Positions 33,464 through 47,017 of a stretch of DNA of 64,000 nucleotides are shown in pieces (the first letter of the stretch is position 1; every line of letters starts with the position of its first letter). A program made the translations under genes and the position numbers. The notes beneath the pieces are model-generated. The model worked only from the letters and a program-made list of their open reading frames with translations. It was not told the origin of the DNA and searched no databases. Origin of the DNA: Heracleum sosnowskyi (taxonomy: Eukaryota > Streptophyta > Magnoliopsida > Apiales > Apiaceae); NCBI GenBank assembly GCA_030848705.1, contig JAUIZM010000013.1:1798001-1862000 (forward strand), given 5' to 3'.

Positions 33464-36400
33464 TCAGAAATTCTCAAAATTTATCATTCCAAGTTCATTC
33501 ACCAATTTATTGAAAGTAGCTTCAGGTAGTGGCTTGGTGAATATATCAGCTAGTTGTTGATCAGTAGGAACAAAGTGAAGTTCAATTGTTCCTTCCAGAA
33601 CCTGTTCTCTTATAAAGTGATATCTGATACTTATGTGTTTAGTAAGAGAATGCTGAACTGGATTTCCTGTCATTGCAATAGCACTTTGGTTATCATAATA
33701 AATAGGGATTTTTGAGTATGACAGGCCATAATCTAACAACTGATTTCTCATCCACATTATCTGAGCACAACAACTTCATGCAGCAATGTACTCAGCTTCT
33801 GCAGTTGAAGTGGAAATAGATTTCTACTTTTTACTGAACCATGAAACTAGTCTTCCACCCAAAAACTGACAACTTCCTGAAGTACTTTTCCTGTCTATTT
33901 TGCATCCTGCAAAATCAGCATCTGAATAACCACACAACCCAAAATCTGATTCCCTTGCATACCAAAGGCCAAGTGAAGGAGTGCCTTTGAGATATCTGAA
34001 AATTCTTTTGACTGCAATCAGATGTGGTTCTCTAGGTTTTGCTTGAAATCTTGCACATAGACAGGTTGCAAACATGATATCTGGTCTACTGGCAGTGAGA
34101 TACAATAAAGAGCCAATCATTCCTCTGTAGTGAGTTACATCTACCTCTTCACCTTGATCAGGATCAAGTTTGGTAGCTGTAGCTATGGGAGTTGAAGCAG
34201 GAGTACTGTCTTGCATGTTAAACCTTGTCAGTAAATTCCTTGTGTATTTAGACTGATTAATAAAAATCCCTTCATCAGTCTGTTTAACTTGAAGACCCAG
34301 AAAGTAACTCATTTCTCCCATCATGCTCATTTGATATCTTGACTGCATAAGCTTGGAAAACTTTTCACACAGCTTATTGTTTGTTGACCCAAAAATGATA
34401 TCATCAACATAAATCTGAACTAACAGCAACTCCTTACCTTGATTCAAATAAAATAGAGTTTTATCAATTGCACCTCTTTTGAATCCACTTTCCAGTAAGA
34501 ATTGAGCTAAGGTTTCATACCATGCTCTTGGAGCTTGCTTTAGTCCATAAAGTGCCTTATCCAGTCTGTAGACATGATCTGGATATGTAGGATCAATGAA
34601 ACCAGGAGGTTGTTCAACATAAACTTCTTCCTCCAGTTCACCATTTAAGAAAGCACTTTTAACATCCATCTGGAAAACCTTGAATTTCTTATGTGCTGCA
34701 TAAGCAAGAAATATCCTGATGGCTTCTAGTCTTGCAACAGGAGCAAAAATTTCATCATAGTCAATTCCCTCTTGTTGGGAATACCCCTTTGCAACTAGTC
34801 TAGCTTTATTTCTGATAATGACTCCATCAGAATCAGTCTTGTTCTTGAAAATCCACTTTGTACCAACAATTGATCTATTCTTTGGTCTTGGTACCAGTTT
34901 CCAGACTTCATTCCTTTCAAATTCATTCAGTTCTTCTTGCATTGCAGTAACCCAATCAGCATCTTTAAGTGCATCCTCAACTTTCTTAGGCTCCTCCTTG
35001 GATAGAAAGTTATTATATAAACATTCATTCTGAGTTGCACTTCTTGTTTGAACACCTGCATAAGGATCTCCAATTATCAAATCAGGAGAATGATCTTTTG
35101 TCCATTTCCTTGCTGGTGTCAAATTGTTTCTTGAAGTAGATGCTCCCCCTGGATTGGTGTTATCTTGATTGAAAGAATTTGATTGATTTGAAGTTCTCCC
35201 TGAATTATTGTTATGCCCTCCTGATGTGTTATCAGGATCTTCACTTGAATCAGTATCTGAAGAATTCTGTCCTGATGATTGAGTTGACTCTGAACTTGTA
35301 GTTGAATGCCGTTGCTCCCCCTCAACATTAGCACTACTAGTTGTATCACTGTTGTTTGCATCATCAGTATTAGCACCATCAGTACCTGGTGAGTCATCAG
35401 GATTTGGTGACCCATCAGTATCTGATGAATTGACAGGATCTGATTCAATTTCTTCAGGTTCCTTGGAAGCTTCATTTTCAAATAACAATCTATCATGCGA
35501 GTCTTCAATGATTCCAGTTATCTTCTTATCATCAAAAGATACATGAATTGACTCCATGACAGTTCTTGTTCTCAAATTAAAAACTCTGAAGGCTCTTGAT
35601 GTAGGATAACCTATGAATATTCCTTCATCAGCCTTTGTTTCAAATTTCCCTAGCTGTTCAGAATGAGTTCTGAGAACAAAACATTTACAGCCAAACACAT
35701 GCAAATGCTTCAGACTTGGTTTCTTCTCCTTGAGTGACTGATAAGGAGTGACACCATGCCTGTTTATCAATGTGAGATTTTGTGTATAGCATGCTGTGTT
35801 GACTGCTTCTGCCCAGAAATATGTAGGTAATTTAGCTTCTTCCAACATAGTTCTGCCAGCTTCAATAAGAGTTCTATTCTTCCTTTCTACTACTCCATTT
35901 TGCTGAGGTGTGCCAGGAGCAGAGAATTGTTGAATGATTCCTTTGTATTTGCAGAACTCTTCCATCTTTGAATTCTTAAATTCAGTACCATTATCACTTC
36001 TCAGAATCTTGACTTTGTACTTTGTGGTTGTCTCAATCATCCTCACATGATCCAACAGAACTTCAGGAGTTTCATCTTTTCTGTGCAGAAAATACACCCA
36101 GGTGAATCTAGAATATTCATCAACAATTACAAGAGTGTACCTTTTCTTACTGATGGACATGATGTTGACTGGACCAAACAGCTCAAGATGTAGCATGTGA
36201 TATGGTTCTTCAATAGAGGATTCTGATTTACTCTGGAATGATGTCCTTCTTTGTTTTGCTTTTTGGCATGCATCACAGAGTCCATCAGGTGTATATAAGA
36301 CATTAGGTAATCCTCTTACTAACTCTTTCTTAACCAACTCATTGATGTTGCTGAAGTTGAGATGAGAAAGCTTCTTGTGCCAATTCCAACTTTCTTCTAC

Positions 36401-36802
36401 TGAAGCTTTACTGATGAAACATGTAGGGGAGCCATCAGTATCTGAGAGAATGTTGGCTTCATATATGTTACCATGCCTGTAGCCAGTTAGTACTATCTTC
36501 CCTGTTGCTTTACTGACTACTTCACAATGTGTGGAATAGAAATTGACATGATAACCTCTGTCAGTGATTTGACTAATACTCAACAAGTTGTGTTTTAGTC
36601 CCTTCACTAGAGCTAATTTTTCAATGATGACATTTCCAATGATTATATTGCCATATCCCAAGGTTTGTCCAATGTTGCCATCTCCATAAGACACAGTTGG
36701 GCCAGCTTTTTCCTCATATTCTGATAACAGGGCTTTGTTTCCAGTCATGTGCACAGAACATCCACTATCCATGACTAACACATTTTTCCTTTTACCCTGC
36801 AT
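33464..36802 (-). pseudogene. Pol of element B (protease, integrase, RT, RNase H) with two in-frame stops
   Basis: One frame runs from 36802 to 33464. The protease motif D-S-G is at residues 12-14. The integrase zinc finger is H142/H147/C176/C179. The integrase core has HLELFGP (E207 where Asp is expected), D270 (SDNGTEF) and E306 (VVERKN). A Ser/Asp/Asn-rich linker covers about 440-570. The reverse transcriptase has QMDVKSAFL and YVDD at 798-801. RNase H begins at GYSDADFAG (958-966). A UAG at 33824-33826 follows WFSKK and a TGA lies at 33776-33778; after them the frame continues with DNQSAIA and the conserved [17 protein letters not shown] tail, ending at 33464. Element C shares the UAG but not the TGA. 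Pol follows gag in the same frame after a single UAG. Confidence 0.93.
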
Positions 36803-36817
36803 CAGAATAGTAAAACA

Positions 36818-39129
36818 CTAGTCAGAATGTTTAGGAACCCACACTTGTTGGATTCCTTGTTCATGCATTTTATTAAATTTAACAGCAGAAGACTTTTTGA
36901 CTTTAGCAGTCCTGACAGGATTTACTCCATCAGGATTTGCTTTGTCAGTATCAGTATTAACAAAAGCATGCTTCACTATGACATTTTCAGTTCTATCAGA
37001 CTTTGTACTACTTTCAAACTTAGGCAATGGATCATAAAAGTTATAGTACAAATCATGATACTCTTTACATGTATAAATAGAATGCCATAGACTACCACAA
37101 TGAAAACAGGAATTCTATGGTTTGTAAAATACTGATTTATTCCTAACATCAGACTTAGGAATTTCAGCAATTTTCTTCTTACTCTTTTTACAATCAATAG
37201 CAAGATGATTAGAGTTACCACAGTTAAAACAACTCTTTCTAGGTGCATTTGGGATATACTTATAACCATTTTCTTTATTGATCCCAATTTTACCATTCCT
37301 GTTTCTCTTAACAGTAGCTCCCTTTTTCTTATCTGTAACCTCACAGATTTTATCTTTAAGCTGTTTCTGAGACAATAGACCTACATTCTTAGTGACTTTG
37401 TTCATGACAGGTTTAGACTTTATAATTTTAATTCCTTGAGTAGAAGAAGATCCCTTTTCAAAAGTAGAATTGGAATCCTTACCAAAAACAAAATTAACAG
37501 GAGTAATCTTAGATTTGGTTGAGTCTATAACATGTCTATAGGTCTTTGGACTGACTGTCTCATCAATGACAATTTTCTCTGCTAATTTCTTATCTTCATC
37601 TGACTTATATCCTAGACACTCTTTCCAATTCTTAGAGGTATTAATCTCATGAAATTTCCTACCAGAGTCTGTCCAGGTTCTGATTTTCTCATTAGCATAT
37701 TCAAGTTCTTTTTCAAGGGAAGTACATTTAGATGTCATCTCTAAGTGCATGTGTTTAGCATTATCACATTCTTTTTGTACTTCTTGCATACGAGAAAATT
37801 CAGCTTCTAATATCTCATTCCTCTTTCTAAGGTCAGACATCTCAGATAAGATTCTAGTATTCTCAGCAGTTTGACTTCTAAAGCTAATATGTAATGACTT
37901 TAGAAAACGTCTTAACTCAGAAGCATTATCAGTATCAAAATCAAAGATAGTATTTAGTACCTTATCATCAGGAGCAGCAGTTACATCAGCATTGGCCATT
38001 AACGCATAGTTGACTACCTCAGTATCAGATTCTGAGGAAAGTCCATCCAATCCTTGCTTGATGTGATGAGTGCCTTTGTCTTGTTGCATTCAGAAGCAAA
38101 GTGACCCATACCATTACACTTGTAGCATCTAACCTTTGACTTGTCAAATTTGCTACCCTTGCTGTCCTTTTTGATATACTTGTCTTTGTCTGCTTTGAAG
38201 GTCTTTTTCTGAAAGTTGCCTTGTCTTCTATTCTTCCTGAACTTCATCCTTCTGAAGTTTCTGACAATCATAGCAACCATCTCTTCCATGTCTGAGTCAG
38301 AAGAATCATCACCAGTATTGGCATCAGGATTGCCATCAGTATCTGATGAAGAGTCGTCAGGATCTGATTCAGCTACTCTTGCTTTCCTTCTAGAGACCTC
38401 CATAGCTTTCCCTTTTGATTTTGCTTCTACATTCAAAGCAATTGACTTTGCCTTGCTGCTTTTCTTGTTCTTTCTCTGTTGAACTTCAAGATCATGAGTT
38501 CTTAGCATCCCATAGATCTCATCAAGAGACACAATGTTCAGATCATACTGGTGTCTAATGATTGAGGTCTGAGTATCCCATTCTTCAGGTAAAGCTCTAA
38601 GAAATTTGGTGTTTGAATCTTCAGTTTCATATACTTTGTCAACTAAGGATAAGCTGTTCAATAGTGTCAGGAATCTATCATATAGCTCAGTCAGGCTCTC
38701 TTCAGGTCTTGCATCGAATTGTTCATATTCTTGAATCAATAGAGCCCTTCTGTTTTTCTTGACAGATGCAGATCCCTGGCACTGAGTTTCCAAAGTATCC
38801 CAGATTTCTTTTGAAGACTTGCATGCAATCACTCTGTTTGACATGACAGCATCAAGACCATTGTGCAAGATATTCTTTATCTTTGGTTCTCTGAGTACAT
38901 GAGCTTTTTCTTCTGGAGTCCATTCAGATTTAGCTTTGACCACATAATGTTCTGGTACTGTATCTGTTCGTTCTACGAACTTTGTTGGTATATATGGTCC
39001 ATCACGAATCCTGTCCAAGTAGTCAGGATCCATAGCCTCCAGGTACATCAGCATCTTTACCCTCCATGTAGGATATTCTGATATCTTTAAGATGGGGATC
39101 TTCATGCTTTCATACTTGGTTGTCGACAT
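36818..39129 (-). pseudogene. Gag of element B, frame-shifted and with a nonsense codon
   Basis: The ATG is at 39129 and the natural UAG end at 36818-36820. The N-terminal ~230 residues match the Copia Gag (UBN2-type) fold seen with motifs such as TWRVKMLMYLE and LRALPEEW. A CCHC knuckle (CYKCNGMGHFASEC) follows, then a coiled-coil part, a second knuckle (CFNCGNSNHLAIDC) and a third (CFHCGSLWHSIYTC). Against element C, one G is missing near 38039, which shifts the frame just after the first knuckle. A CAG codon is TAG at 37115-37117, just before the third knuckle. Full Gag is therefore not made from this copy. Confidence 0.9.
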
Positions 39130-39165
39130 CTTTAGATCGTATCTGATTCAGAATTAAATCAGTTT

Positions 39166-39177
39166 GCTCTGATACCA
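39166..39177 (-). promoter_or_regulatory. Primer binding site of element B
   Basis: On minus TGGTATCAGAGC lies 2 nt after the 5' LTR. This is the usual plant Copia site complementary to the 3' end of initiator Met tRNA. Confidence 0.95.
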
Positions 39178-39179
39178 AT

Positions 39180-39788
39180 TGTTGCCCAGTAAAAATCTAT
39201 TGTAGAAGGGGGGTTGAATACAATAGTGTAAGATAATCGACTTCTTAATGTATATATCACAAATATGAAAAGAAAGATAACAGCTTTATTAAATCTGATA
39301 TAAAACTGTTACAAACTCTCTCAAGAAATTCTGATGTTCTTGAGAGCTGCTAGTTTACAAAAACTCTCTCAAGAAATTCTATGTTCTCGAGAGCTTCTAT
39401 TCGATTATGTTCTCTCTCGAATGAATACATAAATCGAAACCAAGACTGTGTTTATATAGTGCACACAGCTTCTCTATCAATAACAAGATAAGTCCTAATC
39501 AATAACAAAGATAGAAACCTATCCTTAATCGATAGGTACATTCTACAAACCAGGAACAAATAGAATAAACTTCCATGTTTATCTAGACTCCAAATATAAC
39601 TCGAAGTAGGAATCCTGATCAGCTTCAAGTTCTGATGATCAATCCTGATCATAGTCTGAGTAGGAATCCTGATGATCAATAAGATACTGACGCTTGATCA
39701 AATACTGATGACCATGCAATACTGATGACGTCAGCAATCCTGATCAGTTGAGTCTAGCTTCTAACGATCATTGAATTCTGATCTAACA
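39180..39788 (-). repeat. 5' LTR of element B
   Basis: 609 bp, differing from the 3' LTR at 4 positions and with no gaps. The TATA box is at 39451-39458, AATAAA (minus) at 39285-39290 and TGACGTCA at 39726-39733. The end is fixed by the target duplication TGCTC at 39789-39793. Confidence 0.95.
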
Positions 39789-42339
39789 TGCTCGAATTGA
39801 GATCTGGGAGTTTAGGGCTGTGTTTGGTTTTATTTATATATTTGATTTAATGTATAAATGATATTTAAAAAATTTAGAAATTTAATGTATAATGTATCAA
39901 CAAGATCTGATTCAGTAGCCAGCAGTGTGATACAAACTGGACATACAACAGAAACCCCCTTTTAGCCAAGTTTTTGTGATACTAGTTGTGGAATTGAATT
40001 TTTTTCATGTCTGCAAACACCTTCTCACAGTGATAACAGTAAAATTTTCTGTTCCTGTTCCTGCCTCACATTCTCCTGCAATACAAAAATGATTAGATTA
40101 CATTTGGATAGCATTCAATCAATCAAATAAAAATTTAAAAGGAACCACTAGTGCTGAACATACACAAGTTAATTCATGTACGTATTCAAGAGTAAAGAGA
40201 AATCAACTAACTAAAACTTGTCTGGCTTTTGGATTTGCTTTGCTCGAATTGACCTGGATTTTGGATTTGCTTTGCTCTGCTCGAATTGAGATTTGGAAGT
40301 TTAGGGTTGTGTTTGGTTTTATTTATATATTTGATTTAATGTATAAACGATATTTAAAAATTTTATAAATTTAATGTATAATGTATCAACAAGATCTGAT
40401 TCAGTAGCCATCAGTGTGATACAAACTTGACATACAACAGAAACCCCCTTTTTAGCCAAGTTTTTGTGATACTTGTTGTGGAATTGAATTTTTTTCATGT
40501 CTACAAACACCTTCTCACAGTGATAACAGTAAAATTCTCTGTTCCTGTTCCTGCCTGACATTCTTCTGCAATACAAAAATGATTAGATTACATTTGGATA
40601 GCACTCAATCAATAAAATAATAATTTAAAAGGAACCACTAGTGCTGAACATACACAAGTTAATTCATGTACGTATTCAAGAGTAAAGAGAAATCAACCAA
40701 CTAAAACTAGCCTGGCTTTTGGATGTGTTTTGCTCGAATTGCCCTGGATTTTGGATTTGCTTTGCTCTGCTCGAATTGAGATCTGGGAGTTTAGGTCTGT
40801 GTTTGGTTTTATTATGATATTTGATTTAATGTATAAATGATATTTAAAAAAATTAGAAATTTAATGTATAATGTATCAACAAGATCTGATTCAGTAGCCA
40901 GCAGTGTGATACAAACTGGACATACAACAGAAACCCCCTTTTTAGCCAAGTTTTTGTGATACTTGTTGTGGAATTGAATTCTTTTCATGTCTGCAAACAC
41001 CTTCTCACAGTGATAACAGTAAAATTCTCTGTTCCTATTCCTGCCTGACATTCTCCTGCAATACAAAAATGATTAGATTACATTTGGATAACATTCAATC
41101 AATCAAATAATAATTTAAAAGGAACCACTAGTGCTGAACATACACAAGTTAATTCATGTACGTATTCAAGAGTAAAGAGAAATCAACCAACTAAAACTTG
41201 TCTGGCTTTTGGATGTGCTTTGCTCGAATTTGGCCTGGATTTTGGATTTGCTTTGCTCTGCTCGAATTGAGATCTGGGAGTTTAGGGCTGTGTTTGGTTT
41301 TATTTATATATTTGATTTAATGTCTAAATGATATTTAAAAAAATTTAGAAATTTAATGTATAATGTATCAACAAGATCTGATTCAGTAGCCAACAGTGTG
41401 ATACAAACTGGACATACAACAGAAACCCCCTTTTTAGCCAAGTTTTTGTGATACTTGTTGTGGAATTGAATTTTTTTCATGTCTGCAAACACCTTCTCAA
41501 AGTGATAACAGTAAAATTCTTTGTTCCTGTTCCTGCCTGACATTCTCCTGCAATACAAAAATGATTAGATTACATTTTGATAGCATTCAATCAATCAAAT
41601 AATAATTTAAAAGGAACCACTAGTGCTGAACATACACAAGTTAATTCATGTACGTATTCAAGAGTAAAGAGAAATCAACCAACTAAAACTTGCCTGGATT
41701 TTGGATTTGCTTTGCTCGAATTGGCCTGGATTTTGGATTTGCTTTGCTCTGCTCGAATTGAGATCCGGGAGATTAGGGCTGTGTTTGGTTTTATTTATAT
41801 ATTTGATTTAATGTCTAAATGATATTTAAAAAATTTAGAAATTTAATGTATAATGTATCAACAAGATCTGATTCAATAGCCAACAGTGTGATACAAACTG
41901 GACATACAACAGAAACCCCCTTTTTAGCCAAGTTTTTGTGATACTTGTTGTGGAATTGATTTTTTTTCATGTCTGCAACCACCTTCTCACAGTGATAACA
42001 GTAAAATTCTATGTTCCTGTTCCTGCCTGACATTCTCCTGCAATACAAAAATGATTAGATTACATTTTGATAGCATTCAATCAATCAAATAATAATTTAA
42101 AAGGAACCACTAGTGCTGAACATACACGAGTTAATTCATGTACGTATTCAAGAGTAAAGAGAAATCAACCAACTAAAACTTGTGTGGCTTTTGGATTTGC
42201 TTTGCTCGAATTGGGCTGGATTTTGGATTTGCTTTGCTCTGCTCGAATTGAGATCTGGAAGTTTAGGGCTGTGTTTGGTTTTATTTATATATTTGATTTA
42301 ATGTATAAACGATATTTAAAAAATTTAGAAATTTAATGT

Positions 42340-42480
42340 ATAATGTATCAACAAGATCTGATTCAGTAGCCAGCAGTGTGATACAAACTGGACATACAAA
42401 CCCCCCTTTTAGCCAAGTTTTTGTGATACTTGTTGTGGAATTGAATTTTTTTTCAAACAAAAATGATTAGATTACATTTG
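42340..42480 (-). repeat. Satellite unit with a ~70-bp deletion across the start codon
   Basis: The sequence jumps from the T-run of the finger directly to AAACAAAAATGATTAG, so the ATG, acceptor and first finger cysteines are gone. A small separate loss removes CAGAAA near 42400. Confidence 0.8.
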
Positions 42481-45400
42481 GATAGCATTCAATCAATCAA
42501 ATAATAATTTAAAAGGAACCACTAATGCTGAACATACACAAGTTAATTCATGTACGTATTCAAGAGTAAAGAGAAATCAACCAACTAAAACTAGCCTGGC
42601 TTTTGGATGTGCTTTGCTCGAATTGGCCTGGATTTTGGATTTTCTTTGCTCTGCTCGAATTGAGATCTGGGAGTTTAGGTCTGTGTTTGGTTTTATTTAT
42701 ATATTTGATTTAATGTATAAATGATATTTAAAAAAATTAGAAATTTAATGTATAATGTATCAACAAGATCTGATTCAGTAGCCAGTAGTGTGATACAAAC
42801 TGGACATACAACAGAAACCCCCTTTTTAGCCAAGTTTTTGTGATACTTGTTGTGGAATTGAATTTTTTTCATGTCTGCAAACACCTTCTCACAGTGATAA
42901 CAGTAAAATTCTCTGTTCCTGTTCCTGCCTGACATTCTTCTGCAATACAAAAATGATTAGATTACATTTGGATAACATTCAATCAATAAAATAATAATTT
43001 AAAAGGAACCACTAGTGCTGAACATACACAAGTTAATTCATGTACTTATTCAAGAGTAAAGAGAAATCAACCAACTAAAACTAGCCTGGCTTTTGGATGT
43101 GTTTTGCTCGAATTGGCCTGGATTTTGGATTTGCTTTGCTCTGCTCGAATTGAGATCTGGGAGTTTAGGTCTGTGTTTGGTTTTATTTATATATTTGATT
43201 TAATGTATAAATGATATTTAAAAAAATTAGAAATTTAATGTATAATGTATCAACAAGATCTGATTCAGTAGCCAGCAGTGTGATACAAACTGGACATACA
43301 ACAGAAACCCCCTTTTTAGCCAAGTTTTTGTGATACTTGTTGTGGAATTGAATTTTTTTCATGTCTGCAAACACCTTCTCACAGTGATAACAGTAAAATT
43401 CTCTGTTCCTATTCCTGCCTGACATTCTCCTGCAATACAAAAATGATTAGATTACATTTGGATAACATTCAATCAATCAAATAATAATTTAAAAGGAACC
43501 ACTAGTGCTGAACATACACAAGTTAATTCATGTACGTATTCAAGAGTAAAGAGAAATCAACCAACTAAAACTTGCCTGGCTTTTGGATGTGCTTTGCTCG
43601 AATTTGGCCTGGATTTTGGATTTGCTTTGCTCTGCTCGAATTGAGATCTGGGAGTTTAGGGTTGTGTTTGGTTTTATTTATATATTTGATTTAATGTATA
43701 AATGATATTTAAAAATTTTAGAAATTTAATGTATAATGTATCAACAAGATCTGATTCAGTAGCCAACAGTGTGATACAAACTGGACATACAACAGAAACC
43801 CCCTTTTTAGCCAAGTTTTTGTGATACTTGTTGTGGAATTGAATCTTTTCATGTCTGCAAACACCTTCTCACAGTGATAACAGTAAAATTCTTTGTTCCT
43901 GTTCCTGCCTGACATTCTCCTACAATACAAAAATGATTAGATTACATTTTGATAGCATTCAATCAATCAAATAATAATTTAAAAGGAACCACTAGTGCTG
44001 AACATACACAAGTTAATTCATGTACGTATTCAAGAGTAAAGAGAAATCAACCAACTAAAACTTGCCTGGCTTTTGGATTTGCTTTGCTCGAATTGGCCTG
44101 GATTTTGGATTTGCTTTGCTCTGCTCGAATTGAGATCCGGGAGATTAGGGCTGTGTTTGGTTTTATTTATATATTTGATTTAATGTCTAAATGATATTTA
44201 AAAAATTTAGAAATTTAATGTATAATGTATCAACAAGATCTGATTCAATCGCCAACAGTGTGATACAAACTGGACATACAACAGAAACCCCCTTTTTAGC
44301 CAAGTTTTTGTGATACTTGTTGTGGAATTGAATTTTTTCATGTCTGCAAACACCTTCTCACAGTGATAACAGTAAAATTCTATGTTCCTGTTCCTGCCTG
44401 ACATTCTCCTGCAATACAAAAATGATTAGATTACATTTTGATAGCATTCAATCAATCAAATAATAATTTAAAAGGAACCACTAGTGCTGAACATACACGA
44501 GTTAATTCATGTACGTATTCAAGAGTAAAGAGAAATCAATCAACTAAAACTTGTCTGGCTTTTGGATTTGCTTTGCTCGAATTGGGCTGGATTTTGGATT
44601 TGCTTTGCTCTGCTCGAATTGAGATCTGGAAGTTTAGTGCTGTGTTTGGTTTTATTTATATATTTGATTTAATGTATAAACGATATTTAAAAAATTTAGA
44701 AATTTAATGTATAATGTATCAACAAGATCTGATTCAGTAGCCAGCAGTGTGATACAAACTGGACATACAACAGAAACCCCCCTTTTAGCCAAGTTTTTGT
44801 GATACTTGTTGTGGAATTGAATTTTTTTCATGTCTGCAAACACCTTCTCACAGTGATAACAGTAAATTCTTTGTTCATGTTCCTGCCTGACATTCTTGTG
44901 CAATACAAAAATGATTAGATTACATTTGGATAGCATTCAATCAATCAAATAATAATTTAAAAGAAACCACTAATGCTGAACATACACAAGTTAATTCATG
45001 TACGTATTCAAGAGTAAAGAGAAATCAACCAACTAAAACTTGCCTGGCTTTTGGATTTGCTTTGCTCGAATTGGCCTGGATTTTGGATTTGCTTTGCTCT
45101 GCTCGAATTGAGATCCGGGAGATTAGGGCTGTGTTTGGTTTTATTTATATATTTGATTTAATGTCTAAATGATATTTAAAAAATTTAGAAATTTAATGTA
45201 TAATGTATCAACAAGATCTGATTCAATAGCCAACAGTGTGATACAAACTGGACATACAACAGAAACCCCCTTTTTAGCCAAGTTTTTGTGATACTTGTTG
45301 TGGAATTGAATTTTTTCAAGTCTGCAAACACCTTCTCACAGTGATAACAGTAAAATTCTATGTTCCTGTTCCTGCCTGACATTCTCCTGCAATACAAAAA

Positions 45401-47017
45401 TGATTAGATTACATTTTGATAGCATTCAATCAATCAAATAATAATTTAAAAGGAACCACTAGTGCTGAACATACACGAGTTAATTCATGTACGTATTCAA
45501 GAGTAAAGAGAAATCAATCAACTAAAACTTGTCTGGCTTTTGGATTTGCTTTACTCGAATTGGGCTGGATTTTGGATTTGCTTTGCTCTGCTCGAATTGA
45601 GATCTGGAAGTTTAGGGTTGTGTTTGGTTTTATTTATATATTTGATTTAATGTATAAACGATATTTAAAAAATTTAGAAATTTAATGTATAATGTATCAA
45701 CAAGATCTGATTCAGTAGCCAGCAGTGTGATACAAACTGGACATATAACAGAAACCCCCCTTTTAGCCAAGTTTTTGTGATACTTGTTGTGGAATTGAAT
45801 TTTTTTCATGTCTGCAAACACCTTCTCACAGTGATAACAGTAAATTCTTTGTTCCTGTTCCTGCCTGACATTCTTCTGCAATACAAAAATGATTAGATTA
45901 CATTTGGATAGCATTCAATCAATCAAATAATAATTTAAAAGAAACCACTAATGCTGAACATACACAAGTTAATTCATGTAGGTATTCAAGAGTAAAGAGA
46001 AATCAACCAACTAAAACTAGCCTGGCTTTTGGATGTGCTTTGCTCGAATTGGCCTGGATTTTGGATTTGCTTTGCTCTGCTCGAATTGAGATCTGGGAGT
46101 TTAGGTCTGTGTTTGGTTTTATTTATATATTTGATTTAATGTATAAATGATATTTAAAAAAAATTAGAAATTTAATGTATAATGTATCAACAAGATCTGA
46201 TTCAGTAGCCAGTAGTGTGATACAAACTGGACATACAACAGAAACCCCCTTTTTAGCCAAGTTTTTGTGATACTTGTTGTGGAATTGAATTTTTTTCATG
46301 TCTACAAACACCTTCTCACAGTGATAACAGTAAAATTCTCTGTTCCTGTTCCTGCCTGACATTCTCCTGCAATACAAAAATGATTAGATTACATTTTGAT
46401 AGCATTCAATCAATCAAATAATAATTTAAAAGGAACCACTAGTGATGAACATACACAAATTAATTCATGTACGTATTCAAGAGTAAAGAGAAATCAACCA
46501 ACTAAAACTTGCCTGGCTTTTGGATTTGCTTTGCTCGAATTGGCCTGGATTTTGGATTTGCTTTGCTCTGCTCGAATTGAGATCCGGGAGATTAGGGTTG
46601 TGTTTGGTTTTATTTATATATTTGATTTAATGTCTAAATGATATTTAAAAAATTTAGAAATTTAATGTATAATGTATCAACAAGATCTGATTCAGTAGCC
46701 ATCAGTGTGATACAAACTGGACATACAACAGAAACCCCCTTTTTAGCCAAGTTTTTGTGATACTTGTTGTGGAATTGAATTTTTTTCATGTCAGCAAACA
46801 CCTTCTCTCAATGATAACAGTAAAATTCTCTGTTCCTGTTCCTGCCTGACATTCTTCTTCAACACAAAAATGATTAGATTACATTTGGATAGCATTCAAT
46901 CAATCAAATAATAATTTAAAAGGAACCACTAGTGCTGAACATACACAAGTTAATTCATGTACGTATCAAGAGTAAAGAGAAATCAACCAACTAAAACTTG
47001 CCTGGCTTTTGGATTTG

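Larger units (their letters stand above)
27781..39788 (-). mobile_element. Element B: full-length Sirevirus-type Copia retrotransposon, 12,008 bp
   Basis: Read on minus: 5' LTR (39180-39788), primer binding site, gag, pol, spacer, envelope-like ORF, polypurine tract, 3' LTR (27781-28389). The pol order protease-integrase-reverse transcriptase-RNase H is that of Ty1/Copia. The two LTRs are 609 bp each and differ at 4 sites (about 0.66%), which means a recent insertion. The coding part is damaged: gag has a 1-bp deletion and a nonsense codon, pol has two in-frame stops and a changed integrase residue, and the envelope-like ORF has two opposing frameshifts. The element is inserted in the leader part of a satellite unit, in the same orientation as the unit's sense strand. 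Confidence 0.97.

Noticed and set aside
38030..38045. Programmed frameshift in gag of element B
   Set aside because: Element C has the same region open in one frame with one more G. The shift in B is a simple 1-bp loss.
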